36,552 nucleotides of DNA from CAYMAZ01 sp964526285 (GCA_964526285.1 CAZGIW010000036.1:1-36552), one strand, 5' to 3'; positions 17,049 to 25,549 are shown, numbered from the stretch's first letter. Notes: generated from the sequence alone by a model not told the origin. Translations and numbers: made by a program.

Positions 17049-18215
17049 ATGTTATCACTGAAGACAGTTGCTTTGGTATCTCCAATGTTTGTTTGCGGGA
17101 TGTACATTATTTTCTTCTATAAGAATTTTTTTAAAGAAAATAAAGCAAAATCAATGCTTTTATTTCTCGTGTTAACTGGATTCGTTTTTTCATTTACAAT
17201 AGCTGTAAACCAAACAGGACAATACCTGTTTTATTCTTATCTTGCTCCATTATACTATTCATGCTTGCTTTTGCTTGCTCCTTTTTTCTATTTGTATATT
17301 AAACACCTTATTACTGAATGGAAATCATTAAAGAGTAATGTTTTTCATTTTATTCCTGCCATTTTGTTTTTTGTTGTTTCTATCATGGTTTTTGGTTTTC
17401 TGAACAATGATGAGAGAGTTTTTTATATGACAGAACTCAACAAAGGAACATTGGATTATTCAGGGATATACTTATTCCTGCATTACATTTTCATTGCCAA
17501 TAAGTTTGTGTTTTCTTTGCAGATTATAGTCTATTTCATTCTAATAAGAAGGCAGTTAAGGTACAATAAAGAGTTATTAAATACTTTGTTTTCATCAAAG
17601 TCAAGATATCAGCTGAATTGGCTACATGTTTTCAGTTTTGTTTTTCTCATCGGAGGGTTAAATGGTCTCATAATTAACTTGATGCCAACTGAAATGGTTA
17701 ATATGGAAAGCAATAATCTGTCTGTGAGTTTAATCGCATTTTCATTGTTTTTTATAATCATCGAAAAAATTGGAAATTGGCAGGAATCCCTGAGTGAGAC
17801 TATTGCTCAAAAAGATATTGAAATTTCATCCGGGCTCACAGAAAAAACTACTTCATTGAGTAAATTAATTAAACAAATTGATATATATTTAACTGATAAA
17901 GAGGCTTATAAAAATCCTGATCTGGATATTTGGCATTTAGCAAAAGCTGTTTTTTCAAACAGAACATATGTTTCAAAAGCGATTAATTCTGAAAGAGGTA
18001 TGAGTTTTAATACTTACATAAACAAAATTCGCATAGAACAGTTGTTGAAAAGATTAAACGTAATGGAAAGTTCTGATATTAATCTGCAATCTTTGATTTC
18101 TGAGCATGGATTTAACTCCCAATCAACATTTTACAGGTGTTTTAGGCTTTATACAGGAAAAACTCCTAATGAATTTATTTTAACAATAAAAAAGTCTGCA
18201 GATTTAAACAAATGA
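17049..18215 (+). CDS. Membrane-anchored AraC-family transcriptional regulator
   Basis: A 388-residue protein. The N-terminal about 250 residues contain some six or seven hydrophobic helices, for example VALVSPMFVCGMYIIFF and YYSCLLLLAPFFYLYI. A short linker follows, then a C-terminal AraC/XylS double helix-turn-helix (about 290-380). Its helices include DIWHLAKAVFSNRTYVSKAIN and the family signature HGFNSQSTFYRCFRLYTGKTPNEF. This arrangement suggests a sensor embedded in the inner membrane that binds DNA on the cytoplasmic side; the signal is unknown. An in-frame TTG at 17016 exists, but ATG 17049 is preferred because the upstream segment is A/T-rich promoter-like DNA (TATATTTTCG). The asparaginase gene follows 76 bp downstream with its own -7 box. 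Confidence 0.85.
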   Translation: MLSLKTVALVSPMFVCGMYIIFFYKNFFKENKAKSMLLFLVLTGFVFSFTIAVNQTGQYLFYSYLAPLYYSCLLLLAPFFYLYIKHLITEWKSLKSNVFHFIPAILFFVVSIMVFGFLNNDERVFYMTELNKGTLDYSGIYLFLHYIFIANKFVFSLQIIVYFILIRRQLRYNKELLNTLFSSKSRYQLNWLHVFSFVFLIGGLNGLIINLMPTEMVNMESNNLSVSLIAFSLFFIIIEKIGNWQESLSETIAQKDIEISSGLTEKTTSLSKLIKQIDIYLTDKEAYKNPDLDIWHLAKAVFSNRTYVSKAINSERGMSFNTYINKIRIEQLLKRLNVMESSDINLQSLISEHGFNSQSTFYRCFRLYTGKTPNEFILTIKKSADLNK

Positions 18216-18259
18216 TTCTTATACTTTTTTGTAATAAACTTCAAGTTTATACTTTTATC

Positions 18260-18267
18260 TAATTTTG
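18260..18267 (+). promoter_or_regulatory. -7 box (TAATTTTG) for the asparaginase gene
   Basis: Perfect TAnnTTTG match, 24 nt before the ATG at 18292, indicating that the gene can be transcribed separately from the upstream regulator. Confidence 0.55.
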
Positions 18268-18291
18268 CATTTTTCAATACATTAAAAGATC

Positions 18292-19320
18292 ATGTCAGCC
18301 AAAACTAATATTCTTGTCATTTATACCGGTGGCACCATTGGAATGGTGAAAAATCCAAAAACAGGAGCATTGAGCCCCATAGATTTTGATTCACTCTACA
18401 GCTTGCTGCCGGTTCTAGAAAATTATGATTATCACATTGATCATATATCTTTTAGTCCTTTGGTTGATTCATCAGATATGAAACCCGACTTTTGGATTCG
18501 TCTAGCAGCAATTATCGGTGAAAATTATGAAAACTATGATGGTTTTGTGGTTTTGCATGGTTCTGACACCATGGCATATTCTGCCTCTGTGCTGAGTTTT
18601 TTACTTGAAAATCTAAATAAACCTGTGGTTTTCACGGGTTCGCAGCTTCCACTTGGCGTTATTCGTACTGATGGGCGTGAAAACTTTATCAATGCCATTG
18701 AAATAGCAGCTTATCAAGTTGACGAAACTTCTCTTGTTCCTGAGGTTACTGTGTTTTTTGAAAACAAACTATTCAGAGGCAACAGGGTTTCCAAATTCAA
18801 TGCTGAAAATTTTCAGGCGTTTATCTCAGGTAATTATCCACCGCTGGCCGAAGCAGGAGTAGAGATACATTACAACCGTCACCTGATTATGAAACCGAAT
18901 TTTAAAAAACTCAAAGTTCACCAGAATCTTGATAGTAATGTCACTATTTTGAAACTTTTTCCAGGAATATCACAAAATGCAGTGGATTCAATACTCAATA
19001 CAAAGGGACTGAAAGCAGTAATTTTGGAAACTTTTGGCTCCGGAAATGCTCCCACAGATTCAGGGTTTATCAAATTGCTTGAAAAGGCAGTTGAAGGAGA
19101 TATCATTATTTATAATGTAACACAATGTAAAGGTGGTCATGTTGAAATGGGAAAATATGCAACCAGTGCATCACTTCATAAAATTGGAGTTATTTCAGGG
19201 CATGATATCACCACTGAAGCAGCCATGGCAAAACTGATGTTTCTGCTTGGGCAAAATTTACCTTTAGACAAACTGAAAGAACAACTGCAAAAACCCATGA
19301 GAGGAGAGATGAGTTTGTAG
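18292..19320 (+). CDS. ansA: Type I L-asparaginase
   Basis: A 342-residue cytoplasmic enzyme that hydrolyses L-asparagine to aspartate and ammonia. The first catalytic-threonine motif is YTGGTIGM (about residues 11-18). The second, LHGSDTMAYSAS (about 87-98), carries the catalytic Thr-Asp pair. ETFGSGNAP and QCKGGHVEMGKY, conserved in the family, follow. There is no signal peptide, and the length matches cytosolic type I enzymes such as E. coli AnsA. The start follows the -7 box by a normal leader. The gene is flanked by repeat-rich non-coding DNA and converges with the flotillin operon. Confidence 0.92.
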   Translation: MSAKTNILVIYTGGTIGMVKNPKTGALSPIDFDSLYSLLPVLENYDYHIDHISFSPLVDSSDMKPDFWIRLAAIIGENYENYDGFVVLHGSDTMAYSASVLSFLLENLNKPVVFTGSQLPLGVIRTDGRENFINAIEIAAYQVDETSLVPEVTVFFENKLFRGNRVSKFNAENFQAFISGNYPPLAEAGVEIHYNRHLIMKPNFKKLKVHQNLDSNVTILKLFPGISQNAVDSILNTKGLKAVILETFGSGNAPTDSGFIKLLEKAVEGDIIIYNVTQCKGGHVEMGKYATSASLHKIGVISGHDITTEAAMAKLMFLLGQNLPLDKLKEQLQKPMRGEMSL

Positions 19321-19571
19321 GGGGATGTATGAGAGGGGTATTCAAAGAATAGAAAATAGAAAATAGCAAATAGAAAATAGCAAATAGCACTTCGATGCGC
19401 TTCGCTTACTCAGTGTAAAAAAATATTAATGTTGAGTTTATGCACGCAAAATTCGTAAGTTCGTACTTCGCTGATTAGTCCCGATTTATTACGATGTGAG
19501 AAAATAGAAGATAGATAGATGTAAGTGATTAATTTGCAGTTACTTAATCATTAGACATTAATCATTAAACA
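19321..19571. repeat. Repeat-rich spacer between asparaginase and flotillin genes
   Basis: 19350-19387 holds tandem GAAAATAG / CAAATAG units. 19449-19504 holds AATTCGTAAGTTCGTAC, then TCCCGAT and ACGATGTGAGAAAA, and this last 14-mer recurs at 27053-27066. 19545-19580 holds about three copies of CATTAATCATTA(A/G)A, the last overlapping the flotillin stop codon. No gene is visible. This is a composite of simple tandem and dispersed repeats of the kind also found inside the 6763 gene. Confidence 0.65.
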
Positions 19572-21200
19572 TTAATCATTTTTCTGATCTGGTTTTCTCC
19601 TGATTTTTGGATTGCTTACAGGGGGTTCGGTTTTTTCCTTAGCAACAAGTTCGTCAATTTTAACTGGTGGTTTTTCTGTTTTAACCGGTGGTTTTACAGC
19701 AGTTTCCTTTGATTTTGCAAGATATTCGGGAAGGCTCAATCCTGCCTGATCAAACAGTTCGTGAAGTGGAGGTACAGCTTTCATTAGGCCAGACACAAAA
19801 TTGGCAGTTGAAGTTTTGCCACCGTCCTCACCGCCGCCTGATTGGTTGTCCCAAACAGTGATTTTGTCAATTTTGATGTGTTTAATAGCTTCAACCTGTG
19901 TTCTGACAAGCTCAGGAAGTTTTTCAATAAGCAGAAGCTGGAATGCTTTGTTTGCATCATTGCCGGCTGCTTTCACCACCTGGTCATACCCTTCGGCCTG
20001 TTTAGTAAGAATTTCATACAAGCCTTTTGCTTCAGCTTCCATTTTGGCAAAAATGGCATCTGCCTCACCACGTGCTTGTTCACGAGTCCTTTCTGCAATA
20101 GCCTGGGCATCAATAATTTGTCTTTGCTTTTCTATCTCTGCTGGTACAATTACATTTGCAAGTTGCGTTGATTTTTCACGCTCTGCACGTGCAATTTCAG
20201 CTTTTTTCTCAGCTGCGTATGATTCTTCAAGTGCTTTTGCCGTTTGAACTTTTTCAGCAGTTATGGCAAGTCTTAGGGCTTCAGCTTCTTTTTCTCTTCT
20301 GAGGGCTTCAGAATTGGCAATGGTAATTTTTGCAGTATTTTCACCTTCCACAGCAGTTGCATTTGCCTGAGATGTTTCAACACGGGTTTCTCTGTCTGCT
20401 TCTGCTTTTCCGATAGCTTCATCTTTCACAGCAATGGCAATCTGAATTTCCCTGTCTCTCATTGTATTTGCAATCTTGATATCTCTGTCACGCTGGGCTT
20501 CAGCAATTTGTATATCTTTGTCTCTGTCGGCCTCTGCTTTACCACCTTCTCCAAGTTTTTCCTGAATAGCAACACTCACGATTGCTTCATTAATTGCCTT
20601 TGCCGCAGCTTCTTTTCCCAAAGCTTCAATATAGCCAGATTCATCACGAATATCAGTAACATTGACGTTGATGAGTCTTAATCCGATTTTCTTCAGTTCA
20701 GCCTCCACATTGGTTGAAATATTGGCTAGAAATGTATCACGGTCTGTGTTGATTTCTTCAATGGTCATAGTTGCAATTACGAGACGTAGTTGTCCAAACA
20801 GAATGTCTTTTGATAATTCCTGAATTTGTTCAACGGTTAATCCCAATAACCTTTCAGCTGCATTGTACATGTTTTCGGGTTCGGTAGAGATTGCAACCGT
20901 AAAGCGGCAGGGCACGTCAACACGTATGTTTTGCCTACTCAGTGCATTGGTTAGGTTGGCTTCAATGGAAAATGGCTTCAAATCCAGAAATGCATATCCT
21001 TGCACCACTGGCCAAATAAAGGCACCTCCTCCGTGAATACATTTTGATGATGCCTGTTTAGTTGCTCCACTTTTGGTTTTTGTTCTACCATAAACAACAA
21101 GAATTTTGTCAGAAGGACACCTTTTGTATCTCGACAACAATGTGACAGTTGTAATAAACAATACAACCGCAATAACCAGAATCAGAAACATTTCATTCAT
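19572..21200 (-). CDS. Flotillin family (SPFH/band 7) protein
   Basis: A 542-residue membrane-associated scaffold protein. One N-terminal membrane segment (about residues 4-22, LILVIAVVLFITTVTLL) precedes an SPFH domain (about 30-210, including the conserved GLTVEQIQELSKDILFGQLR and the INVNVTDIRDESGYIEALG end). A long Glu/Ala-rich coiled coil follows (about 215-400, repeated ADRD.DI.IAEAQRDRDI). The C-terminal tail is rich in Lys, Pro and Val. This is the FloT/YuaG/YqiK type, which forms membrane microdomains and oligomers. It lies 4 nt after the NfeD-like gene in the same direction, the known conserved flotillin-NfeD pairing. Confidence 0.92.
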   Translation of the reverse strand: MNEMFLILVIAVVLFITTVTLLSRYKRCPSDKILVVYGRTKTKSGATKQASSKCIHGGGAFIWPVVQGYAFLDLKPFSIEANLTNALSRQNIRVDVPCRFTVAISTEPENMYNAAERLLGLTVEQIQELSKDILFGQLRLVIATMTIEEINTDRDTFLANISTNVEAELKKIGLRLINVNVTDIRDESGYIEALGKEAAAKAINEAIVSVAIQEKLGEGGKAEADRDKDIQIAEAQRDRDIKIANTMRDREIQIAIAVKDEAIGKAEADRETRVETSQANATAVEGENTAKITIANSEALRREKEAEALRLAITAEKVQTAKALEESYAAEKKAEIARAEREKSTQLANVIVPAEIEKQRQIIDAQAIAERTREQARGEADAIFAKMEAEAKGLYEILTKQAEGYDQVVKAAGNDANKAFQLLLIEKLPELVRTQVEAIKHIKIDKITVWDNQSGGGEDGGKTSTANFVSGLMKAVPPLHELFDQAGLSLPEYLAKSKETAVKPPVKTEKPPVKIDELVAKEKTEPPVSNPKIRRKPDQKND

Positions 21201-21204
21201 AGTA

Positions 21205-21774
21205 TTATAGTTTTTCTACTTTTAAAATATTATCATTAATAACATCTATTACTTTTACAAGAGAGCCTGTTGGCAATGTTTCGCCATCTGTAACGGCTTC
21301 AACTTCTCTGAGGGTTTCGTTGACTTTTACATGCACTTTGCCCTTTCCTTTGTTTTCTCCGGGAATAATTAAATAAACTGTTGCAGTTTCTCCAATGGCA
21401 CTTGAAATTTGCATAGTGTTATCCTGCGCAAGTTTCATGATTTGTTTGATAATGAAGAAAAACATGACCAACATTCCTGTACCAATAATCAAAGCAATAA
21501 TTGTGAGTAGAAATTTGCTTTGCACTTTATCAAAAAAGGCAATACCACCCCAGCTGAAACCGATGAGAAAGTTGATGAGATTACGGAATGAAAATAATTG
21601 AAAGGGCATGTCCCCGCCATCAAAATCACCGTCAAAATCCACATCTGCACCATCTGAAGCGTCCATTCCAATCAAAGTCAAAATCAACTGAATGATGAAT
21701 ATCAGTGACACAGGTATTGCAATGAACCACAATGCTTTAAGGTAGGGGTCCATATTGGCGAAAAAATCCATCAT
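21205..21774 (-). CDS. NfeD-like membrane protein (flotillin partner)
   Basis: A 189-residue protein with three hydrophobic segments (about 13-36, 65-82, 88-112) and a C-terminal OB-like beta domain (about 122-189, IGETATVYLIIPGENKG ... GSLVKVIDV). Such short NfeD proteins, like YuaF and YqiJ, are encoded next to flotillins and are thought to assist their assembly or membrane localisation. Between the first and second helix lies an Asp/Gly-rich loop (DASDGADVDFDGDFDGGD) that could bind divalent cations. This gene is first in the operon, with flotillin following 4 nt later. The second ATG (21771) is an equally possible start. Confidence 0.85.
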   Translation of the reverse strand: MMDFFANMDPYLKALWFIAIPVSLIFIIQLILTLIGMDASDGADVDFDGDFDGGDMPFQLFSFRNLINFLIGFSWGGIAFFDKVQSKFLLTIIALIIGTGMLVMFFFIIKQIMKLAQDNTMQISSAIGETATVYLIIPGENKGKGKVHVKVNETLREVEAVTDGETLPTGSLVKVIDVINDNILKVEKL

Positions 21775-21796
21775 AATTTTTTTATTTTTGGCTCAA

Positions 21797-21804
21797 CAAA
21801 TTTA
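21797..21804 (-). promoter_or_regulatory. -7 box (TAAATTTG) of the NfeD-flotillin operon
   Basis: On the minus strand TAAATTTG fits TAnnTTTG and lies 22 nt before the ATG at 21774. Confidence 0.5.
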
Positions 21805-21913
21805 TAGATAAATTATTTGCAAAATACATTAAAGTAAAAAAAGTTTTATTAATAGTTTGGTTTTATTTATTAGCAAATTTAAAAATAAAAGTGCCATTGT
21901 GATTTTTTAGACT

Positions 21914-21921
21914 TATATTTG
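21914..21921 (+). promoter_or_regulatory. -7 box (TATATTTG) of the nitronate monooxygenase gene
   Basis: Perfect TAnnTTTG match, 23 nt before the ATG at 21945. A purine stretch AAAGGAA lies about 5 nt before the start and may act as a ribosome-binding site, which is unusual among the genes here. Confidence 0.55.
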
Positions 21922-21944
21922 CAAAATAGAATTAAAGGAATTTG

Positions 21945-23030
21945 ATGAAGAACTTAATTATTGGAAACCTTATAGCAAAGTTTCCGATTATACAGGGTGG
22001 TATGGGTGTAGGAGTTTCTCTGGCAGGACTTGCAGCCTCAGTTGCAAACCAGGGAGGAATTGGAGTAATTTCACTTGCAGGTGTCGGATTGTTTGAGCAT
22101 GACTCAACTACCAATTTTGTTGAAGCAACAAAAAGAGCAATCATAAAGCAAATTCAAAAAGCCAGGGAGAATTCAAATGGCATTTTGGGTGTAAATATTA
22201 TGACAGTGATTACTGATTATGCTGAAATTGTCAAAACAGCCATTGCAGAAAAAGTGGATATAATATTTGCAGGAGCAGGTTTGCCATTGGATTTACCGGC
22301 TTATCTGAACAGTGACAGCGCAACCAAACTTGTGCCTATTGTATCTTCGGCCAGAACTGCAGAAATTATCTGCAACAAATGGCAAAACACATATAATTAT
22401 CTTCCCGACGCTATAGTTGTGGAAGGACCTGAAGCAGGAGGTCATCTTGGCTTTAAACCTGAACAGATTCATAACGAAAAATTTGCCCTTGAACACCTTT
22501 ATGCAAGTGTGCAGGAAACAGTTAGTAAATTTGAACAAAAGTATAACAAACATATCCCTGTTATTGTAGGTGGTGGAATTTATTCAGGAGAGGATGTTTA
22601 CAAATTCCTGAAAATGGGTGCGGCAGGTGTTCAGATGGGAACACGCTTTGTCACAACTCACGAATGTGATGCATCTGACGAATTTAAGCAAATGTATATT
22701 AATGCCAATATTGAAGACATTGGCATAATTCAAAGTCCTGTGGGACTGCCAGGTCGAGCAGTGAATAATGATTTTCTTGAAAAAGTAAAAAATGGACAGA
22801 AGCATCCCATTAATTGTCACTATCATTGCTTAAAAACCTGTGATTATCACACTGCACCGTATTGTATTTTACATGCACTACTTAATGCTGCACGAGGAAA
22901 GATGAATAGTGGTTTTGCATTTTGCGGCTCATCAGCTTATAAGACAAAGGAAATTTGCTCTGTTGAAGAACTTTTTGCTCAGTTAATTCAAGAGTATAAT
23001 GAGGCTGAAAGAAAAGACCTTGCAAATTAA
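21945..23030 (+). CDS. Nitronate monooxygenase (2-nitropropane dioxygenase family)
   Basis: A 361-residue FMN-dependent TIM-barrel enzyme that oxidises alkyl nitronates or detoxifies propionate-3-nitronate. FMN-binding and active-site motifs are in order: PIIQGGMGVGVSLAGLAASV near the N-terminus, FAGAGLP, EGPEAGGHLG with the catalytic His167, VGGGIYSGEDV, and GAAGVQMGTRFVTTHE. A Cys/His-rich segment (CHYHCLKTCDYHTAPYC) near residue 290 is typical of the Bacteroidota and Clostridia subgroup. FabK-type enoyl-ACP reductase is a related alternative but is usually shorter, at about 310-320 residues. A TTG one codon upstream is in frame; ATG 21945 is preferred. It is monocistronic. Confidence 0.88.
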   Translation: MKNLIIGNLIAKFPIIQGGMGVGVSLAGLAASVANQGGIGVISLAGVGLFEHDSTTNFVEATKRAIIKQIQKARENSNGILGVNIMTVITDYAEIVKTAIAEKVDIIFAGAGLPLDLPAYLNSDSATKLVPIVSSARTAEIICNKWQNTYNYLPDAIVVEGPEAGGHLGFKPEQIHNEKFALEHLYASVQETVSKFEQKYNKHIPVIVGGGIYSGEDVYKFLKMGAAGVQMGTRFVTTHECDASDEFKQMYINANIEDIGIIQSPVGLPGRAVNNDFLEKVKNGQKHPINCHYHCLKTCDYHTAPYCILHALLNAARGKMNSGFAFCGSSAYKTKEICSVEELFAQLIQEYNEAERKDLAN

Positions 23031-23195
23031 ACTCAAATCAATCAGTCTCATCCATTGTTAGTGACACAAGGTTGTATTGCCATATGAAATAAGCCCTGAA
23101 AGATTTCTCTGTGGTTTTATAATATCCTGTGAATACACCAGTTGACAAAGCTAATTAGCTAACAAAACACTACAATGCTCAACAGTATCCTTTTC

Positions 23196-23723
23196 TTATT
23201 CCTCTTTATCAGTTTCGTCCAATGGTTCTGTTGCTGAATCCTGCACTTCAGGCTTTATATCATTCTTCACTTCTTTGTGCAACCTGACATAAATTGCAGC
23301 AATACCCTTTTGTCCTTTTTCTGTTTTGTAGCTCACAAGATTCCCTTCTTTTACTGATTCCAGAACATTGTTTACGTGCATAAATACACTTTGTCCGTTT
23401 TGAGAATCCTTTATAAATCCATAGCCCTTTGCCTCATTAAAAAATGTAACTGTTCCAATACGTGGTGCATCAGGATCAACAGCTTCTTGTCTGGTTATGC
23501 TGATAACAATACTGTCTTTATCAACTTCTTTTCTTTTTTTTGTTGGATCTGGTGGGGTAGAAGATATGTTCCCAAATTCATCCACATAGGCAATCATATC
23601 GTCAAAACTGTTTGAATCCGGATTTTCCTTCCGCTCAATTCGTTTTTTTTCTTTATCTTTTCTCTTCTTCTCTTTTTTGTTTCTGACTTCTTTCTTTCCG
23701 AATGATTCTCTTGGTTTTGACAT
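23196..23723 (-). CDS. Cold-shock-domain protein with Lys/Arg-rich N-terminus
   Basis: A 175-residue RNA/DNA-binding protein. The N-terminal third is highly basic (KKEVRNKKEKKRKDKEKKR), probably disordered and nucleic-acid binding. The cold-shock domain spans about residues 86-150: GTVTFFNEAKGYGFI carries the RNP1-like motif and SVFMHV the RNP2-like motif. The C-terminal 25 residues are acidic. This extended CspA-like layout, twice the size of E. coli CspA, is common in Bacteroidota. The region upstream contains two hairpins (23759-23777 and 23829-23864) that could form part of a long structured leader, as in cold-shock mRNAs, although the leader length is not known here. Confidence 0.9.
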   Translation of the reverse strand: MSKPRESFGKKEVRNKKEKKRKDKEKKRIERKENPDSNSFDDMIAYVDEFGNISSTPPDPTKKRKEVDKDSIVISITRQEAVDPDAPRIGTVTFFNEAKGYGFIKDSQNGQSVFMHVNNVLESVKEGNLVSYKTEKGQKGIAAIYVRLHKEVKNDIKPEVQDSATEPLDETDKEE

Positions 23724-23758
23724 AAATACAATATTGGTTTTTACTGATTACTATTTTA

Positions 23759-23777
23759 TATCAGAAATGTTCTGATA
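23759..23777. other. Hairpin upstream of the cold-shock gene
   Basis: TATCAGAA (23759-23766) and TTCTGATA (23770-23777) form a perfect 8-bp stem with an ATG loop, 36 bp upstream of the cold-shock start codon. It may be a leader-RNA stem or an operator dyad. Confidence 0.45.
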
Positions 23778-23828
23778 CTCAGATAAAATCTAAAAATTGT
23801 CTCTTTGGTTTTAAAAAATGAAAAACCG

Positions 23829-23864
23829 ACTTTCCCGAATTTTATCTATACATTTCGGAAAAGT
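23829..23864. other. Second hairpin between the divergent cold-shock and CobW genes
   Basis: ACTTTCCCGAA (23829-23839) pairs with TTCGGAAAAGT (23854-23864) with one mismatch, around a 14-nt loop. It sits between two divergent genes and could be an operator or part of the cold-shock leader. Confidence 0.4.
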
Positions 23865-23977
23865 TAACTCTTTGGGATTAAGTCCCTTTAACCGATTTGC
23901 TTTGCAAATGTACTACTTTTTTTGATGAATAAAGGATTTAATTTTGTAAAGGATTTCAATTGTTGTTGTTTTTTGGT

Positions 23978-23985
23978 TATTTTTG
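23978..23985 (+). promoter_or_regulatory. -7 box (TATTTTTG) before the CobW gene
   Basis: Fits TAnnTTTG, 11 nt before ATG 23997. Another match (TAATTTTG) lies at 23939-23946. Both favour the downstream start over the ATG at 23925. Confidence 0.45.
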
Positions 23986-23996
23986 AAAAAAAAAAC

Positions 23997-24995
23997 ATGC
24001 AGAAAAAAGTACCGGTTACAGTAATTACAGGATTCCTTGGTTCAGGCAAAACGACTCTTTTAAATAATTTTGTTAAAAAATATCAGGATACAAAATTTGC
24101 AGTAATTGAGAATGAATTTGGTGAGATTGGTATTGATAGCCAGTTGATTAGCGGAGATATTTCTGGTATTTTTGAACTTGCCAATGGATGTATCTGCTGC
24201 ACTCTGAATGATGACTTCTACATCACTTTGAGTAACTTAATTGAAAGTCAGTTTAGTTTTAATCACTTACTTGTTGAAACCACAGGAATTGCAGATCCAC
24301 TCAGCGTTATCAGACTTTTTCTGTCCAATGAGGAAATTCAGGAACATTTTAAAATTGATAGTGTGATTTGTGTTGCCGATGTGTCTATTCTTGAGGAATT
24401 GATTGAAGAAATGCCCGAAATAAGAAGACAAATTGCTGTTTCGGATACCATTTTACTCAATAAAGCCGACCTAACTTCAAAAGCTTATGTTGATGAAGCA
24501 TTGAAAATTCTGAACTCCGTAAATCCTTTGGCTGCAAAACACACAACGGCATTTGCCTCTATTCATGACCTAAACCTGCTCAATACGGATAGTTATTCTG
24601 CTCGTGCCACTGAACAATCTCTCAAAACTGTTTTTTCTCTGAATACTAAACAAAACCACAATAAGTTAATTTTCAAAAAGCCATTAAATCTGGAAAAACA
24701 TACAGATTTTTCATCTGAAGCTTTCATCATTGATACTCCATTCAGATTTGAAGCATTTGCTTTGTGGATGAAAAATTATTTATATTTTAATGAACGCACA
24801 GTTTTAAGAGCAAAGGGGGTGCTGGCATTTAGTGGCAAACAAAAAAAACACATTTTTCATGCAGTGATTGGCTCATACATTCTTGAAGAAGGTGAAGAAT
24901 GGGGAGAAGAACCGCACCAAAGTAAGCTTGTTTTTATTGGTCGTCATCTGGATAGAGAAGAAATTGAAGAAGGGTTGATGCAGCTGGTTGATTAA
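23997..24995 (+). CDS. CobW/G3E family GTP-binding metallochaperone
   Basis: A 332-residue cytoplasmic GTPase of the COG0523 group. Walker A is GFLGSGKTT (residues 12-20). The metal-binding GCICC motif has Cys65, Cys67 and Cys68. ETTGIADP follows, and NKADL is the guanine-specificity motif. The C-terminal CobW_C domain (from about 240) ends with FIGRHLDREEIEEGL. Family members insert or allocate zinc, cobalt or other metals. The C-terminal region lacks a long His-rich stretch, so the metal cannot be assigned. A frame extends 25 codons upstream, but that part is Cys/Phe-rich, unlike the family, and overlaps promoter-like DNA, so ATG 23997 is chosen. Divergent from the cold-shock gene; no neighbour suggests the metal. 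Confidence 0.88.
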   Translation: MQKKVPVTVITGFLGSGKTTLLNNFVKKYQDTKFAVIENEFGEIGIDSQLISGDISGIFELANGCICCTLNDDFYITLSNLIESQFSFNHLLVETTGIADPLSVIRLFLSNEEIQEHFKIDSVICVADVSILEELIEEMPEIRRQIAVSDTILLNKADLTSKAYVDEALKILNSVNPLAAKHTTAFASIHDLNLLNTDSYSARATEQSLKTVFSLNTKQNHNKLIFKKPLNLEKHTDFSSEAFIIDTPFRFEAFALWMKNYLYFNERTVLRAKGVLAFSGKQKKHIFHAVIGSYILEEGEEWGEEPHQSKLVFIGRHLDREEIEEGLMQLVD

Positions 24996-25193
24996 GGCTG
25001 AGGCTGAGGCATGGAAAAGACCAAAAGAACAATTGAACAGTAGAATCCCGAAAAATTGATATTTATTGCCTAAACTTCTCTTTCAGCTAATACATACACT
25101 CAGCAATAAATTAAATTTTTCGGGTCAATGGAACTGATAATTGAGATTGTTTTTGATCTTAGTTCGCAAATTTACAAAAATCGCATCAGCGCT
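24996..25193. other. Spacer with a 22-bp inverted repeat
   Basis: After the CobW stop come three copies of GGCTGA-like hexamers (24998-25012). A near-perfect inverted repeat follows: the left arm is 25047-25069 (starting CCCGAAAAATT) and the right arm is 25103-25124 (ending AATTTTTCGGG), around a 33-nt spacer. It may work as a transcription terminator, though no U run follows, or be a small inverted-repeat element. No gene is visible. Confidence 0.6.
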
Positions 25194-25549
25194 TAAATCG
25201 CTAAAGTCGCTGCCTCGCTTAAGTCGCTAAAGTCGCTGCCTCGCNNNNNNNNNNNNNNNNNNNNNNNNNNNNNNNNNNNNNNNNNNNNNNNNNNNNNNNN
25301 NNNNNNNNNNNNNNNNNNNNNNNNNNNNNNNNNNNNNNNNNNNNTAAGTCGCTAAAGTCGCTGCCTCGCTTAAGTCGCTAAAGTCGCTGCCTCGCTTAAA
25401 TCGCTAAAGTCGCTGCCTCGCTTAAGTCGCTAAAGTCGCTGCCTCGCTTAAGTCGCTAAAGTCGCTGCCTCGCTTAAATCGCTAAAGTCGCTGCCTCGCT
25501 TAAGTCGCTAAAGTCGCTGCCTCGCTTAAGTCGCTAAAGTCGCTCAAGT
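25194..25549. repeat. 26-bp minisatellite (TAAGTCGCTAAAGTCGCTGC core)
   Basis: The unit is TAA(G/A)TCGCTAAAGTCGCTGC followed by CTCGCT, 26 bp. Units start at 25194 and 25220, then after the gap at 25345, 25371, 25397, 25423, 25449, 25475, 25501 and 25527 (truncated). The fourth base varies in the order A,G,[gap],G,G,A,G,G,A,G,G, a three-unit higher-order pattern. Each unit itself contains three related 8-9-mers ending TCGCT. Because 26 is not a multiple of 3 and the frames do not stay open, it is non-coding. It has no spacers, so it is not a CRISPR array. Confidence 0.9.
25245..25344. other. 100-N assembly gap inside the minisatellite
   Basis: The flanks are identical repeat DNA on both sides, so the run marks an unresolved copy number rather than missing unique sequence. 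Confidence 0.9.

Noticed and set aside
19801..20247. Plus-strand open frame of 148 codons opposite flotillin
   Set aside because: It is antisense to the Glu/Ala-rich coiled coil, whose codon bias opens the opposite strand. It has no protein-family features.
23922..23996. Upstream start for the CobW gene
   Set aside because: The added 25 residues (with CCC and FLVIF) are unlike the family and overlap two -7-like boxes. ATG 23997 lies 11 codons before the Walker A motif, as usual.
25194..25549. Possible CRISPR array
   Set aside because: Units are contiguous 26-mers with no unique spacers, and no cas gene is present. It is a minisatellite.
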